Assembly (NCBI GenBank): GCA_046545795.1
Contig: JBKGZD010000085.1
Span: 1-11,477, forward strand
DNA from: JAGXLC01 sp046545795
Lineage (GTDB): Bacteria > Bacteroidota > Bacteroidia > Bacteroidales > UBA12077
Direction: 5' to 3'
DNA length: 11,477 bases
Positions 1 to 7,317 of this stretch are shown in pieces. Both the position numbers and the translations under genes were made by a program. Position 1 is the stretch's first letter; the number at the start of each line of letters is the position of its first letter. The notes beneath the pieces were generated by a model that saw only the letters and a list, made by a program, of their open reading frames with translations, ran no database searches and was not told the DNA's origin.

Positions 1-2222
1 CTATTCTTTTGTAAATCTGCCAATGCAAAACGGATATCGCTATAAGTAAATTCATCGCCTAATTTTGACTTAATTTCTTTCATATGTAGAGTTTCCAGCG
101 CTTCTGCCACTTTTTTTATTTGCTTGTTTTTTATTTCATCAATAAACTGTGTCACATCTATTTTGCCGTTTTTTACAAAGCATGACAAATGATTTTCTAT
201 TGTTGAAACTGCAAGCGATCTTAATTCTGCAATCTCTTCAACCGTTTTACCTTCCTGGAACATTTCAAAACTAATTTCCCGGGTATTTTTTTTCTGTTCC
301 CCATTATTCCCAGTATATTCTCTTATTATTTGCTGCCTCTTTTCGTTCAATAATGACTTCACTTTGGTAACTTCTTCCGGAATATCTTTCCTGGCAATTG
401 AAGCGGAGAGAAATGCATCTGTTATATACATGTCTTCAATTTTTTTATAGATATCTGATGCCAGGTGTTCCAGTTCTTTCACATACTTTTTTGTTCCTTT
501 TTGCTTTTCCATTGTTGATTTATGAAGGATTACTTTTCTGAAAAGTTCTTCTAACTCAGGCTCAAAGTAATTTTTTGCAGCTTTAATTCTTTCATTTAGT
601 TTTTTAATAGAAGAATTTTCAGTATCCCTGCATAGAGAGACAATTTGCTTTTGAAATTTGTCCCCGGTTTTAGCCAGTTCAAATATCATATCCCTCAAAT
701 CAGCAGCCCAGTCTTTATACTTTTGCTTAACAGATTTCTTTTCATCTTTTGTATAAGTCAGAACATGGTCATTACATATGTTAGTTATTTGTTGAAAATC
801 AAAAGATTGCACGGCTGAGTTTTCAATAGATTTAGTAAAGGATTGACGATAAATATCTTCTAATTCTTTCGGTTCCTTTTTGTTATTGATAAAGTTTTGT
901 AAGGCTGGGGGAGGACTTAAATTTTTTTCCGGAATAGGGGATTTTAATACCAAACCATCTAATGATACCAACCTTGAAAGCGCTACATATATTTGCCCTG
1001 GGGCAAAAGCATCTCCTGCGTCAATAACGGCTTTTTCGAACGTCAATCCCTGGCTTTTATGGATAGTCACTGCCCATGCAAGTTTTAGCGGGAAATGCCT
1101 GAAGGTTCCCTGGATATTTTCTTTTATTTCTTTTGTTTTCGAATCAAGTTTGAATTTTTTGTTTTCCCACGTATATTTTTCAACCAGCGTATCGGGAGAA
1201 TCATCAGGAAAACTTACCCGTATTTCTTCTTTAGATATATTTGATATTGTCCCTATTTTTCCATTGAAATATTTCTGTTCACCGGAATAGTCATTTTTAA
1301 TAAACATCACTTGAGCCCCTTTTTTAAATTCTTGCCTGTAAGGGATAGGATAGAGGTGCTCTCCAAAATTTCCTTCTATTTCTGCATCAAAGTAAAATGA
1401 TTTTTCTTTTAAATTATTAAGCGCTTTCTGGTTGATATTATCCGCTTTCTTATTGTGTGTTGTGAGAAAAATATATCCTTCTTTGGCAGAAGGTTCAATT
1501 GACGGATTATAAAATTTGTTCAAAAAATTCGTCTCATTAGTGGAAATGTTATTTTCTCTTACCCGGTTCAGGATATTTATAAACTTTTTATCTGATTGTC
1601 TGTATACTTTGTCCAGTTCGATATAAACAGGTTGCTGCTTTTGCAATGCTTTTGCTTCAAAAAAATATCCTGAAGTATAATAGGGTGCAAGCATTTCTTG
1701 TTCTTCCTGTTTTATAACTGGAGGAAGCTGGAACAGGTCACCTATGAAGAGAATCTGAACACCGCCGAATGTGATATTTTTTTTGCGGATATGGCGCAAG
1801 ACAGTATCAATAGCATCTAATGCATCTGCACGGAGCATGCTCACTTCGTCTATTATTAACAGCTCCATTTCTTTTATTAACTTCCTTTTATTTTCATTCA
1901 TCCTGTGTGAATAAATTAATGAGGAAGGTGTATTCATTCCTGTTGAATATTTTCCGTTAACCTTCGGGAAATTGTCGGGGACAAAGCAACCAAAGGGTAG
2001 GTGGAACAAAGAATGCAGTGTTACTCCTCCGGCATTAATAGCTGCTATACCAGTGGGAGCTGCAATTACAGTCTTTTTATGTGTTTCATTGATGATTGTT
2101 TTCAGAAAAGTCGTTTTTCCCGTTCCCGCTTTTCCTGTCAGAAAAATACTTCGGTCTGTAGTATTTACAAATTTGTATGCAAATTTCCATAATGATTGAC
2201 TGGTATTGTTATTTGAATTCAT
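1..2222 (-). CDS. PIF1/RecD-like superfamily 1 DNA helicase with C-terminal helix-turn-helix, 3' end cut by window edge
   Basis: An ATP-dependent DNA helicase of the PIF1/RecD-like SF1B group. The frame is open for 740 codons from the ATG at 2222 to the left edge, with no stop, so the C terminus is missing. An in-frame TAG lies four codons upstream of the ATG, which makes this the first possible start. Visible motifs: Walker A GKAGTGKT (about residues 30-37), Walker B LLIIDEVSM (about 141-149), motif III GDLFQLPPV (about 181-189), TIHKSQG (about 387-393), and motif VI GQIYVALSR (about 410-418). Residues 460-640 are charged and mostly helical with no recognised domain. Residues 650-735 resemble the helix-turn-helix domain (HTH_40 type) found at the ends of some RecQ and PIF1-like helicases, around EGKTVEEIAELRSLAVSTIE. 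PIF1-family enzymes unwind 5'-to-3' and act on forks and structured DNA; this specific role is inferred. It is separated from rtcB by 145 bp with its own candidate promoter. Confidence 0.93.
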   Translation of the reverse strand, partial: MNSNNNTSQSLWKFAYKFVNTTDRSIFLTGKAGTGKTTFLKTIINETHKKTVIAAPTGIAAINAGGVTLHSLFHLPFGCFVPDNFPKVNGKYSTGMNTPSSLIYSHRMNENKRKLIKEMELLIIDEVSMLRADALDAIDTVLRHIRKKNITFGGVQILFIGDLFQLPPVIKQEEQEMLAPYYTSGYFFEAKALQKQQPVYIELDKVYRQSDKKFINILNRVRENNISTNETNFLNKFYNPSIEPSAKEGYIFLTTHNKKADNINQKALNNLKEKSFYFDAEIEGNFGEHLYPIPYRQEFKKGAQVMFIKNDYSGEQKYFNGKIGTISNISKEEIRVSFPDDSPDTLVEKYTWENKKFKLDSKTKEIKENIQGTFRHFPLKLAWAVTIHKSQGLTFEKAVIDAGDAFAPGQIYVALSRLVSLDGLVLKSPIPEKNLSPPPALQNFINNKKEPKELEDIYRQSFTKSIENSAVQSFDFQQITNICNDHVLTYTKDEKKSVKQKYKDWAADLRDMIFELAKTGDKFQKQIVSLCRDTENSSIKKLNERIKAAKNYFEPELEELFRKVILHKSTMEKQKGTKKYVKELEHLASDIYKKIEDMYITDAFLSASIARKDIPEEVTKVKSLLNEKRQQIIREYTGNNGEQKKNTREISFEMFQEGKTVEEIAELRSLAVSTIENHLSCFVKNGKIDVTQFIDEIKNKQIKKVAEALETLHMKEIKSKLGDEFTYSDIRFALADLQKN

Positions 2223-2297
2223 AAAACCGGACTATAAGAATTTAAAAGGTATCACCCACATTTTCCTTCTTCAGGGAGAGAATATGAGAGCTACCCA

Positions 2298-2305
2298 CAA
2301 AAATA
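2298..2305 (-). promoter_or_regulatory. candidate -7 box of the helicase promoter
   Basis: Read on the minus strand this is TATTTTTG, a full match to the Bacteroidota -7 consensus TAnnTTTG, about 75 bases before the helicase ATG. A good -33 TTTG is not visible at the usual 19-base distance; CTTT lies there instead. The match is short, in AT-rich DNA, so chance is possible. Confidence 0.4.
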
Positions 2306-2367
2306 ATTTTTTTGATTTACTTTAAAAGAAATTTTATCACTTTAATGTAAATGGAGGTTATTATCTT

Positions 2368-3762
2368 TTATGCCATCCTGACAATTTTTGGTTTAAACAC
2401 AGCCATTATCTCCACCATATCTTCCTGGAATCGCATGACTTCGTTAATGTCTTTATAAGCAAATGGCGATTCATCAGTATCTCCACCAATTAAGGTTACA
2501 TTATTTTTATTGAGATATTCGTGTAGCTCTTTTTTAGTAAATTGTCGTTTTGCTTCTCCGCGCGACATTAATCTCCCGGCGCCATGAGCAGCAGAGTTTA
2601 ATGAGTCGGGGTTCCCTTTTCCTTTTACAATAAATGCAGGGCTGACCATAGAGCCGGGAATTATTCCCAGAGCACCTTTTTTAGCTGGTGTAGCTCCTTT
2701 TCGGTGTATGATTGCTTCCTCTCCATTTGGCAGGTTCTCTTTCCATGCAAAATTATGGTGATTTTCAACTCTTGCAAGTGGTTCTGTTTTAAGAGCAAGG
2801 GAAATTTTTTCATGCAGTATTTCGTGGTTTGCTGCTGAATAATCTCCGGCCCAATTCATTGCTTTCCAGTATTCTTCGCCTTCTTCCTTATCGAGTTCTA
2901 ACCATGCCAGAGACTTTGAACCTTTTGGAAGATGGCACTTTTGGGAAGCTATTTTAGTGTAATGACGGGCGATCTCTGCTCCACAACCTCTTGAACCGGA
3001 ATGAGATAAGACTGCAAGATATTTTCCCGGACTTAATTGTAAGGATTCTATTGGGTTTTTTATTTCCAGAATTCCAATATCTACAAAATGATTGCCCTGA
3101 CCTGAGGTGCCTAACTGTTCATAGGCTTTTTTCTGTAAAGATTTTAAAAATGGGATTTCTTTAAATTCATTACGTTCTATCACCGGATGCTCTTTTTTCT
3201 CCTTAAATTCATCTTTGCCAAAGCGGGTATTATTCAATAAAATATTCTTCAGTCCAGCTGGATTTTTTAATATCATTCCCGGGTCTATTGAATAAACAGA
3301 CATGGCCATTCTACAACCAATGTCCATGCCAACTCCATAAGGTATTACGGCATTTTTTGCAGCCAAGACTCCACCTATAGGCAAACCATAACCCTGGTGT
3401 GCATCTGGCATCAGGGCTCCCTGTATTGAAACGGGCAGTTGCATAGCTGTTTCCATCTGCTGTAAAGCTCCTTTTTCAATATTTTCCTGTCCGAAAATTT
3501 TATATGGTTTCGCCTCTTTCAAATGGAAAGACTCAGGTTCTTGTTCTACAGTGTGTATAAGGTTTGCTGCTATTTTTCCCAGTTGGGGATGCTGATAAAA
3601 TTTATCCGGGCTTTTTACTACTTTCTTCAATATTTCAATGGCTTCTGACTTACTTTGGTGTTTGTAATATTTAGTCATTATATTTTTTACAAGACTTATC
3701 ATCTTGTCATCTGTAATCCCCACTCTGCGTATATCTTTACCACTTAAATTCAATTTTTTCAT
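2368..3762 (-). CDS. rtcB: RtcB family RNA-splicing ligase
   Basis: A GTP- and metal-dependent RNA ligase that joins 2',3'-cyclic phosphate (or 3'-phosphate) ends to 5'-OH ends; in bacteria it is linked to repair of cleaved tRNA and rRNA. At 464 residues it is longer than E. coli RtcB (about 408), mainly through about 80 extra N-terminal residues. All six residues expected of the active site can be placed: D147 and C150 in GMDIGCRM, H225 in GQGNHF, H254 in LSHSGSRG, H336 in HHNFAW, and H393 in AAHGAGR, the histidine that is guanylylated in characterised RtcB. HRKGATPA (353-360) and IPGSM (368-372) are also typical. Arg151 follows the metal-binding Cys where E. coli-type enzymes have Gly, so this is a divergent clade. 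The gene lies 81 bp downstream of the GreA-like gene on the same strand. No archease gene is present in the window. The ATG is preceded by a Shine-Dalgarno-like AAAGAGG, rare among its neighbours. Confidence 0.95.
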   Translation of the reverse strand: MKKLNLSGKDIRRVGITDDKMISLVKNIMTKYYKHQSKSEAIEILKKVVKSPDKFYQHPQLGKIAANLIHTVEQEPESFHLKEAKPYKIFGQENIEKGALQQMETAMQLPVSIQGALMPDAHQGYGLPIGGVLAAKNAVIPYGVGMDIGCRMAMSVYSIDPGMILKNPAGLKNILLNNTRFGKDEFKEKKEHPVIERNEFKEIPFLKSLQKKAYEQLGTSGQGNHFVDIGILEIKNPIESLQLSPGKYLAVLSHSGSRGCGAEIARHYTKIASQKCHLPKGSKSLAWLELDKEEGEEYWKAMNWAGDYSAANHEILHEKISLALKTEPLARVENHHNFAWKENLPNGEEAIIHRKGATPAKKGALGIIPGSMVSPAFIVKGKGNPDSLNSAAHGAGRLMSRGEAKRQFTKKELHEYLNKNNVTLIGGDTDESPFAYKDINEVMRFQEDMVEIMAVFKPKIVRMA

Positions 3763-3767
3763 CGCTA

Positions 3768-3774
3768 CCTCTTT
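3768..3774 (-). promoter_or_regulatory. Shine-Dalgarno-like ribosome binding site of rtcB
   Basis: On the minus strand AAAGAGG ends five bases before the rtcB ATG. It supports the chosen start. It stands out because most other genes here have A-rich leaders without a Shine-Dalgarno match. Confidence 0.6.
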
Positions 3775-3843
3775 AGTTAGCTATCAACCCTATAATCTGT
3801 GTTTTTGGGTAAAATCCGGACAGAAGAGCAACTTGATGCTAAA

Positions 3844-4311
3844 TCAAAAAACATCTTTAATTTCGAATTTAATGTCATTGAACTCAAAAGTGTCTCCTTT
3901 TTTCTTCCCTTCCATAGCTTTGTATATAGGTACATCCCTTGAAATTACAAAGTATTGTTCACCATCCACTTCTATTTTGCCAAGTCCAATAACTATGAAC
4001 ATATTTTGCTTATTGGTTTTAACTATAGCTCCAAAATCAACTTTATCCTGCAATTTTCCACTATTTACATTATTGACTACCTGTATGTCATTAATAATAT
4101 TTTGCAATTGTTCTGCATAAATATCTCTTTGACTCAGGAGCTTGTTTCTCGTTCCGTCAAAAACATCATGCTCTTCTTCTGTCATGTTTGCATCTTCCTG
4201 TAACTCTTCAATCCTTTTTCTTGTTGTTTCGGCGCTGTTTTCAAGCGTTGATAAACATTTTTCATGTATCTTTTTCTTAAGAGCTATCTTATCTTCCATA
4301 TCCTTTGCCAT
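3844..4311 (-). CDS. GreA/GreB-like transcription elongation factor family protein
   Basis: A 155-residue protein with the two-part layout of GreA/GreB: an N-terminal helical hairpin (about 7-82, rich in Glu, Lys, Leu and Gln) and a C-terminal FKBP-like domain (about 90-155). The C-terminal domain shows the family pattern: VDFGAIVKT at 91-99, an isoleucine-valine-glycine stretch at 106-112, SRDVPIYKAMEGKKKGD at 124-140 matching the SPIArALiGkk.GD motif, and FEIKDVF at the end. In GreA the acidic hairpin tip (D41, E44 in E. coli) enters the RNA polymerase channel and triggers cleavage of backtracked RNA. Here the tip (EDANMTEEEHD, 39-49) is acidic but lacks the GDLKEN signature, so cleavage activity is uncertain. 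Such short Bacteroidota homologues are often given misleading names in databases. It could act as a GreA, or as a non-cleaving secondary-channel regulator. It is probably co-transcribed with rtcB. Confidence 0.75.
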   Translation of the reverse strand: MAKDMEDKIALKKKIHEKCLSTLENSAETTRKRIEELQEDANMTEEEHDVFDGTRNKLLSQRDIYAEQLQNIINDIQVVNNVNSGKLQDKVDFGAIVKTNKQNMFIVIGLGKIEVDGEQYFVISRDVPIYKAMEGKKKGDTFEFNDIKFEIKDVF

Positions 4312-4327
4312 GTTTTTAGATTTAATT

Positions 4328-4335
4328 CAAAATTA
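4328..4335 (-). promoter_or_regulatory. candidate -7 box for the greA-like/rtcB transcript
   Basis: The minus strand reads TAATTTTG, a full match to TAnnTTTG, ending 16 bases before the ATG of the GreA-like gene. The expected -33 TTTG is not clear; TTAA sits at 19 bases. The spacer 4312-4501 is divergent and very AT-rich. A weak plus-strand pair (TTTG at 4411-4414, TACTTT at 4432-4437) might serve the dipeptidase gene. Confidence 0.45.
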
Positions 4336-4488
4336 TTGTTACAAACAAGCCAAGTTAAAAAAATATTGTTCTAAAAAATAAATTTACGAATCTTTATTGC
4401 AAGAATATTTTTTGTAGAATTTAATACATAATACTTTCAAGTTTTTATTATTTTGGTGCAATAAAAAATAAATAACCTATGAAAAATT

Positions 4489-4498
4489 AAAAAATAAA
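4489..4498 (+). promoter_or_regulatory. A-rich translation leader of the C69 dipeptidase gene
   Basis: AAAAAATAAA ends three bases before the ATG at 4502, with no Shine-Dalgarno match. The same ten bases precede the starts at 6280 and 8618. A-rich leaders are known to favour initiation in Bacteroidota, whose ribosomes often hide the anti-Shine-Dalgarno. Confidence 0.5.
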
Positions 4499-4501
4499 CT
4501 T

Positions 4502-6139
4502 ATGAAAACAATGAATTATTTTATTTCAGCAATTTTATCTTTTACATTGATTTTATTGCCTTTTTCACTACTTTCTCAGGATAAAAGTGATTGGAAAGGC
4601 GGTTTTCCTGAAGGGTGTACAAGTATAACCGTAGGGAAAGCGGCTAGTTTTGACGGTTCAGTGATGACTTCACATACTGACGATAGCCATCGTACCAGGG
4701 CATGGATGGATTTTGAACCTGCAAAGGACCATTCTGAAGATGAAACTGTCCCCATGTACAAAAGAAAAGCGGACGATAGCTTGACCATGCCGGCATACAA
4801 GCATGAAGAAATTGGCGAAATTCCCCAGGTTGAACACACCAATGCTTATCTCAATACTGCCTATCCAAGCATGAATGAACATCAGCTGGCTATTGGCGAA
4901 TCCACATTTGGAGGTAGAGATGAGTTACAATCCGACGCCGGACTTATAGACTGCCAGAGACTTTGTCAACTTATGCTTGAAAGGGCAGAAACTGCACGTG
5001 AAGCAATAGAACTGGCAGACGATCTGCTATCTCAATTTGGCTGGAACGATTATGGTGAATGTCTCACAATTGCCGATACAGAGGAAGTTTGGCACCTGGA
5101 AATTGTAGGACCGGGTGAAGGTAAGGTAGGAGCTGTTTGGGTTGCTCAAAGAGTTCCGGATGATCACATTGCAGTTAATGCGAATGCTTCTACAATTAAG
5201 GAAATTGACCTGGATGATTCTGATTACTTCATGGCTTCTGATAATATTTATGAAGTTGCTGAAGAAAATGGATGGTGGGATGAATCAGAAGGTGAATTTA
5301 AGTTCTGTTATGCCTATGCACCTGACAGCAGAACATCTGTTGCTTCCAGAAGGAGAGAATGGAGGGTTTTTGATCTGTTAGCACCTTCCCTGGATTTAAA
5401 CCCAACTTCTGAAAATTATCCATTTTCAGTTAAGCCTGATGAAAAAGTAACCCTGTCTGATATGGCAAAAGTATTTAAAGACTATTACCAGGGTACTCCT
5501 TATGATATGAGAAAGAATATAACTACAACCAATGAAGATGGTGAAGAAGTAATTTCTCCTTTAGCAAATCCTTTTATGCCGTATGATCAGCTTGATATAC
5601 AAGATGTTAATGGCGGCTGGTTCAGTGTAGATGATGAAACCGGAGATGTTGATTTTCTGGGAGAAAGAACAATTGCAAGGTGGTACACAATGTATGGAAC
5701 TATTATTCAGTGCCGGGACTGGCTCCCTGATGAAATAGGAGGAATTGTCTGGCTGGCACAAGATAACATTGCTTCTTCAATTTATATTCCTGTATATTGC
5801 AACAATACAGATTTACCAGAATCTTATAAAGTAAAAGCCAGGGAAACCGGTTATAGCAGAGAATCTGCATGGTGGGCTTTTAATCGCTTAGGTACACTTG
5901 CTGCTCAAAGATGGGGAGATATGCATAAAGATGTAGATAGTGTCTGGAATCCATGGCAGGAGCAGCTTTTTGAAGAACAAAAGGAAATAGATGAAAAGGC
6001 TAAGGAACTTTATGAAGAAGACCCTGCCAAAGCAGTAGAATTTTTAAACGACAGAACAATGAAATGGGGAAACAAGGTTGTGGAAAAAGCATGGGACTTA
6101 GGTGATTTCCTTTGGACCAAATATGATGAAAAATTCTGA
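4502..6139 (+). CDS. secreted dipeptidase, peptidase family C69 (PepD-like)
   Basis: A cysteine N-terminal nucleophile hydrolase of peptidase family C69, whose characterised members (lactobacillus PepD) cleave dipeptides. Residues 1-25 form a signal peptide: a short basic start, a hydrophobic core ending LLPFSLLS, and no lipobox Cys. The mature enzyme should begin at Cys39 in EGCTSITVGK, the expected nucleophile, followed by the typical ASFDGSVMTSHTDD (48-61). The family core ECLTIADTEEVWHLEIVGPG (186-205) and AVWVAQRVPDDHIAVNAN (211-228) are also clear. Cys39 lies about 13 residues after the likely signal cleavage site, so a short propeptide must be removed, probably by self-cleavage before Cys39. 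No sorting domain is seen at the C terminus. The product probably acts in the periplasm, in use of peptides or wall fragments (inferred). A second ATG at codon 4 is a possible start. It is a single-gene unit closed by the terminator at 6163-6207. Confidence 0.92.
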   Translation: MKTMNYFISAILSFTLILLPFSLLSQDKSDWKGGFPEGCTSITVGKAASFDGSVMTSHTDDSHRTRAWMDFEPAKDHSEDETVPMYKRKADDSLTMPAYKHEEIGEIPQVEHTNAYLNTAYPSMNEHQLAIGESTFGGRDELQSDAGLIDCQRLCQLMLERAETAREAIELADDLLSQFGWNDYGECLTIADTEEVWHLEIVGPGEGKVGAVWVAQRVPDDHIAVNANASTIKEIDLDDSDYFMASDNIYEVAEENGWWDESEGEFKFCYAYAPDSRTSVASRRREWRVFDLLAPSLDLNPTSENYPFSVKPDEKVTLSDMAKVFKDYYQGTPYDMRKNITTTNEDGEEVISPLANPFMPYDQLDIQDVNGGWFSVDDETGDVDFLGERTIARWYTMYGTIIQCRDWLPDEIGGIVWLAQDNIASSIYIPVYCNNTDLPESYKVKARETGYSRESAWWAFNRLGTLAAQRWGDMHKDVDSVWNPWQEQLFEEQKEIDEKAKELYEEDPAKAVEFLNDRTMKWGNKVVEKAWDLGDFLWTKYDEKF

Positions 6140-6162
6140 TAAGTAGTTTTTTATATTGTGGT

Positions 6163-6207
6163 TAATGCCGGGTATTTTATTAAAATTTATCCGGCATTAT
6201 TTTTTTC
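6163..6207 (+). terminator. rho-independent terminator after the C69 dipeptidase gene
   Basis: TAATGCCGG (6163-6171) pairs perfectly with CCGGCATTA (6191-6199), and a run of eight T follows. The 19-base loop holds a smaller inverted repeat (ATTTTA/TAAAAT). It starts about 24 bases after the stop codon and separates this unit from the threonine aldolase gene. Confidence 0.88.
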
Positions 6208-6264
6208 TTACTTATAATGGAGAAAAGATTTTCTGTAAATTAGCCCTGATAATTTTTAACCCAT

Positions 6265-6274
6265 AAAAAATAAA
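6265..6274 (+). promoter_or_regulatory. A-rich translation leader of the threonine aldolase gene
   Basis: AAAAAATAAA ends five bases before the ATG at 6280. It is part of a 13-base string, CATAAAAAATAAA (6262-6274), also found at 8600-8612 before another start. TAATTTTT at 6250-6257, one mismatch from the -7 consensus, may be the promoter; the leader would then be very short. Confidence 0.5.
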
Positions 6275-6279
6275 GTATT

Positions 6280-7314
6280 ATGTCCAACCCCAAAGGATTT
6301 GCCAGTGATAATAACTCAGGAGTACACCCTGAAATAATGAAAGCATTGAATGAAGTAAACGAAGGTCACACTTTCGCATATGGAGATGATAATTATACCA
6401 GGGAAGCATACAAACGGTTTCATGAAATATTTGGTGAGGATACTGAAATATATTTCGTGTTTCTCGGAACTGCCGCGAATGTATTGGGTTTGGGAGCTTT
6501 TGCGAATTCCTATAACTCAGTTATTTGTCCTGAAACTGCCCACATTAATGAAGATGAGTGCGGTGCACCGGAAAAATTTAATGGTTTCAAGCTTTTACCC
6601 GTAGAAACAGATGATGGCAAACTTAATATACAAGAAGCGAAGAAACATATTAAAGGCATAGGTTTTGAACACCATTCGCAACCCCGGATAGTGTCAATAA
6701 CCCAGGCTACCGAATTAGGAACAGTTTATACTGTTGATGAACTGAAAGAAATAAGCGGGTTTGCCCGGGATAATAATATGTTGGTTCATATGGACGGGGC
6801 AAGAATAGCTAATGCTGCAGTGGCGCTCAATAAATCTTTCCGTGAAATTACCAGGGATGTTGGCATTGATATACTTTCTTTTGGAGGGACTAAAAATGGA
6901 ATGATGTATGGTGAAGCCATTGTTTTCTTTAATCATGAGGTAGAAAATTATTTTAAGTTCCTTAGGAAACAAGGCATGCAACTGGCGTCTAAGATGCGTT
7001 TTATTTCAGCGCAATTTAACAGCTATCTTTCAAATAATTTATGGTATAAAAATGCCAGCCAGGCCAATAATATGGCGAAATTACTTGCGAAAGAGGCAGG
7101 GAAAATTCCGGGGATCGAGATTACCCAACCTGTAGAAGCCAATGGCGTATTTGCACAGGTACCTCCTGAAATTATTCCTGAATTGCAGAAGTCGTTTAAA
7201 TTTTATGTATGGGAACCGGAAAAATCTGTTGTTCGCTGGATGACTTCCTTTGATACCAAGGAAGAAGATATTCAAGCTTTTGTAAAAAAGATTAAAGAGC
7301 TTTTGAATTTATAG
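6280..7314 (+). CDS. low-specificity threonine aldolase (PLP-dependent)
   Basis: A fold-type I pyridoxal-phosphate enzyme of the beta-eliminating lyase/threonine aldolase family, splitting L-threonine or L-allo-threonine into glycine and acetaldehyde; it is probably cytoplasmic, as no signal peptide is seen. Its 344 residues are the usual family length. The start shows FASDNNSGVHPEIMKAL and the YGDD motif (34-37). H88 in ETAHINEDECGAPE is the likely residue stacking on the cofactor. HMDGARIANA (170-179) supplies D172 and R175, which contact the cofactor. Lys205 in SFGGTKNGMM is the expected Schiff-base lysine; the TKNG form resembles Pseudomonas-type low-specificity enzymes more than E. coli LtaE. 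The A-rich leader and family N terminus support the start. The gene has its own promoter region after a terminator and converges on queA with only three bases between stop codons. Stereospecificity cannot be read from sequence. Confidence 0.92.
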   Translation: MSNPKGFASDNNSGVHPEIMKALNEVNEGHTFAYGDDNYTREAYKRFHEIFGEDTEIYFVFLGTAANVLGLGAFANSYNSVICPETAHINEDECGAPEKFNGFKLLPVETDDGKLNIQEAKKHIKGIGFEHHSQPRIVSITQATELGTVYTVDELKEISGFARDNNMLVHMDGARIANAAVALNKSFREITRDVGIDILSFGGTKNGMMYGEAIVFFNHEVENYFKFLRKQGMQLASKMRFISAQFNSYLSNNLWYKNASQANNMAKLLAKEAGKIPGIEITQPVEANGVFAQVPPEIIPELQKSFKFYVWEPEKSVVRWMTSFDTKEEDIQAFVKKIKELLNL

Positions 7315-7317
7315 TTT

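Noticed and set aside
880..1290. Plus-strand open frame of 136 codons
   Set aside because: It lies opposite the helicase frame, which carries all the helicase motifs; its protein looks like a reverse-strand shadow with no family features. The same holds for plus frames at 1972-2199 and 3704-4381.
4401..4438. Promoter for the C69 dipeptidase gene (TTTG at 4411 with TACTTT at 4432)
   Set aside because: Spacing is near the expected 19 bases, but the -7 box misses one spacer base and the final G; mentioned in evidence but too weak to list as a feature.
4576..4882. Antisense open frames within the C69 dipeptidase gene
   Set aside because: The sense frame has a signal peptide and conserved family motifs across this stretch; the antisense products resemble nothing recognisable.
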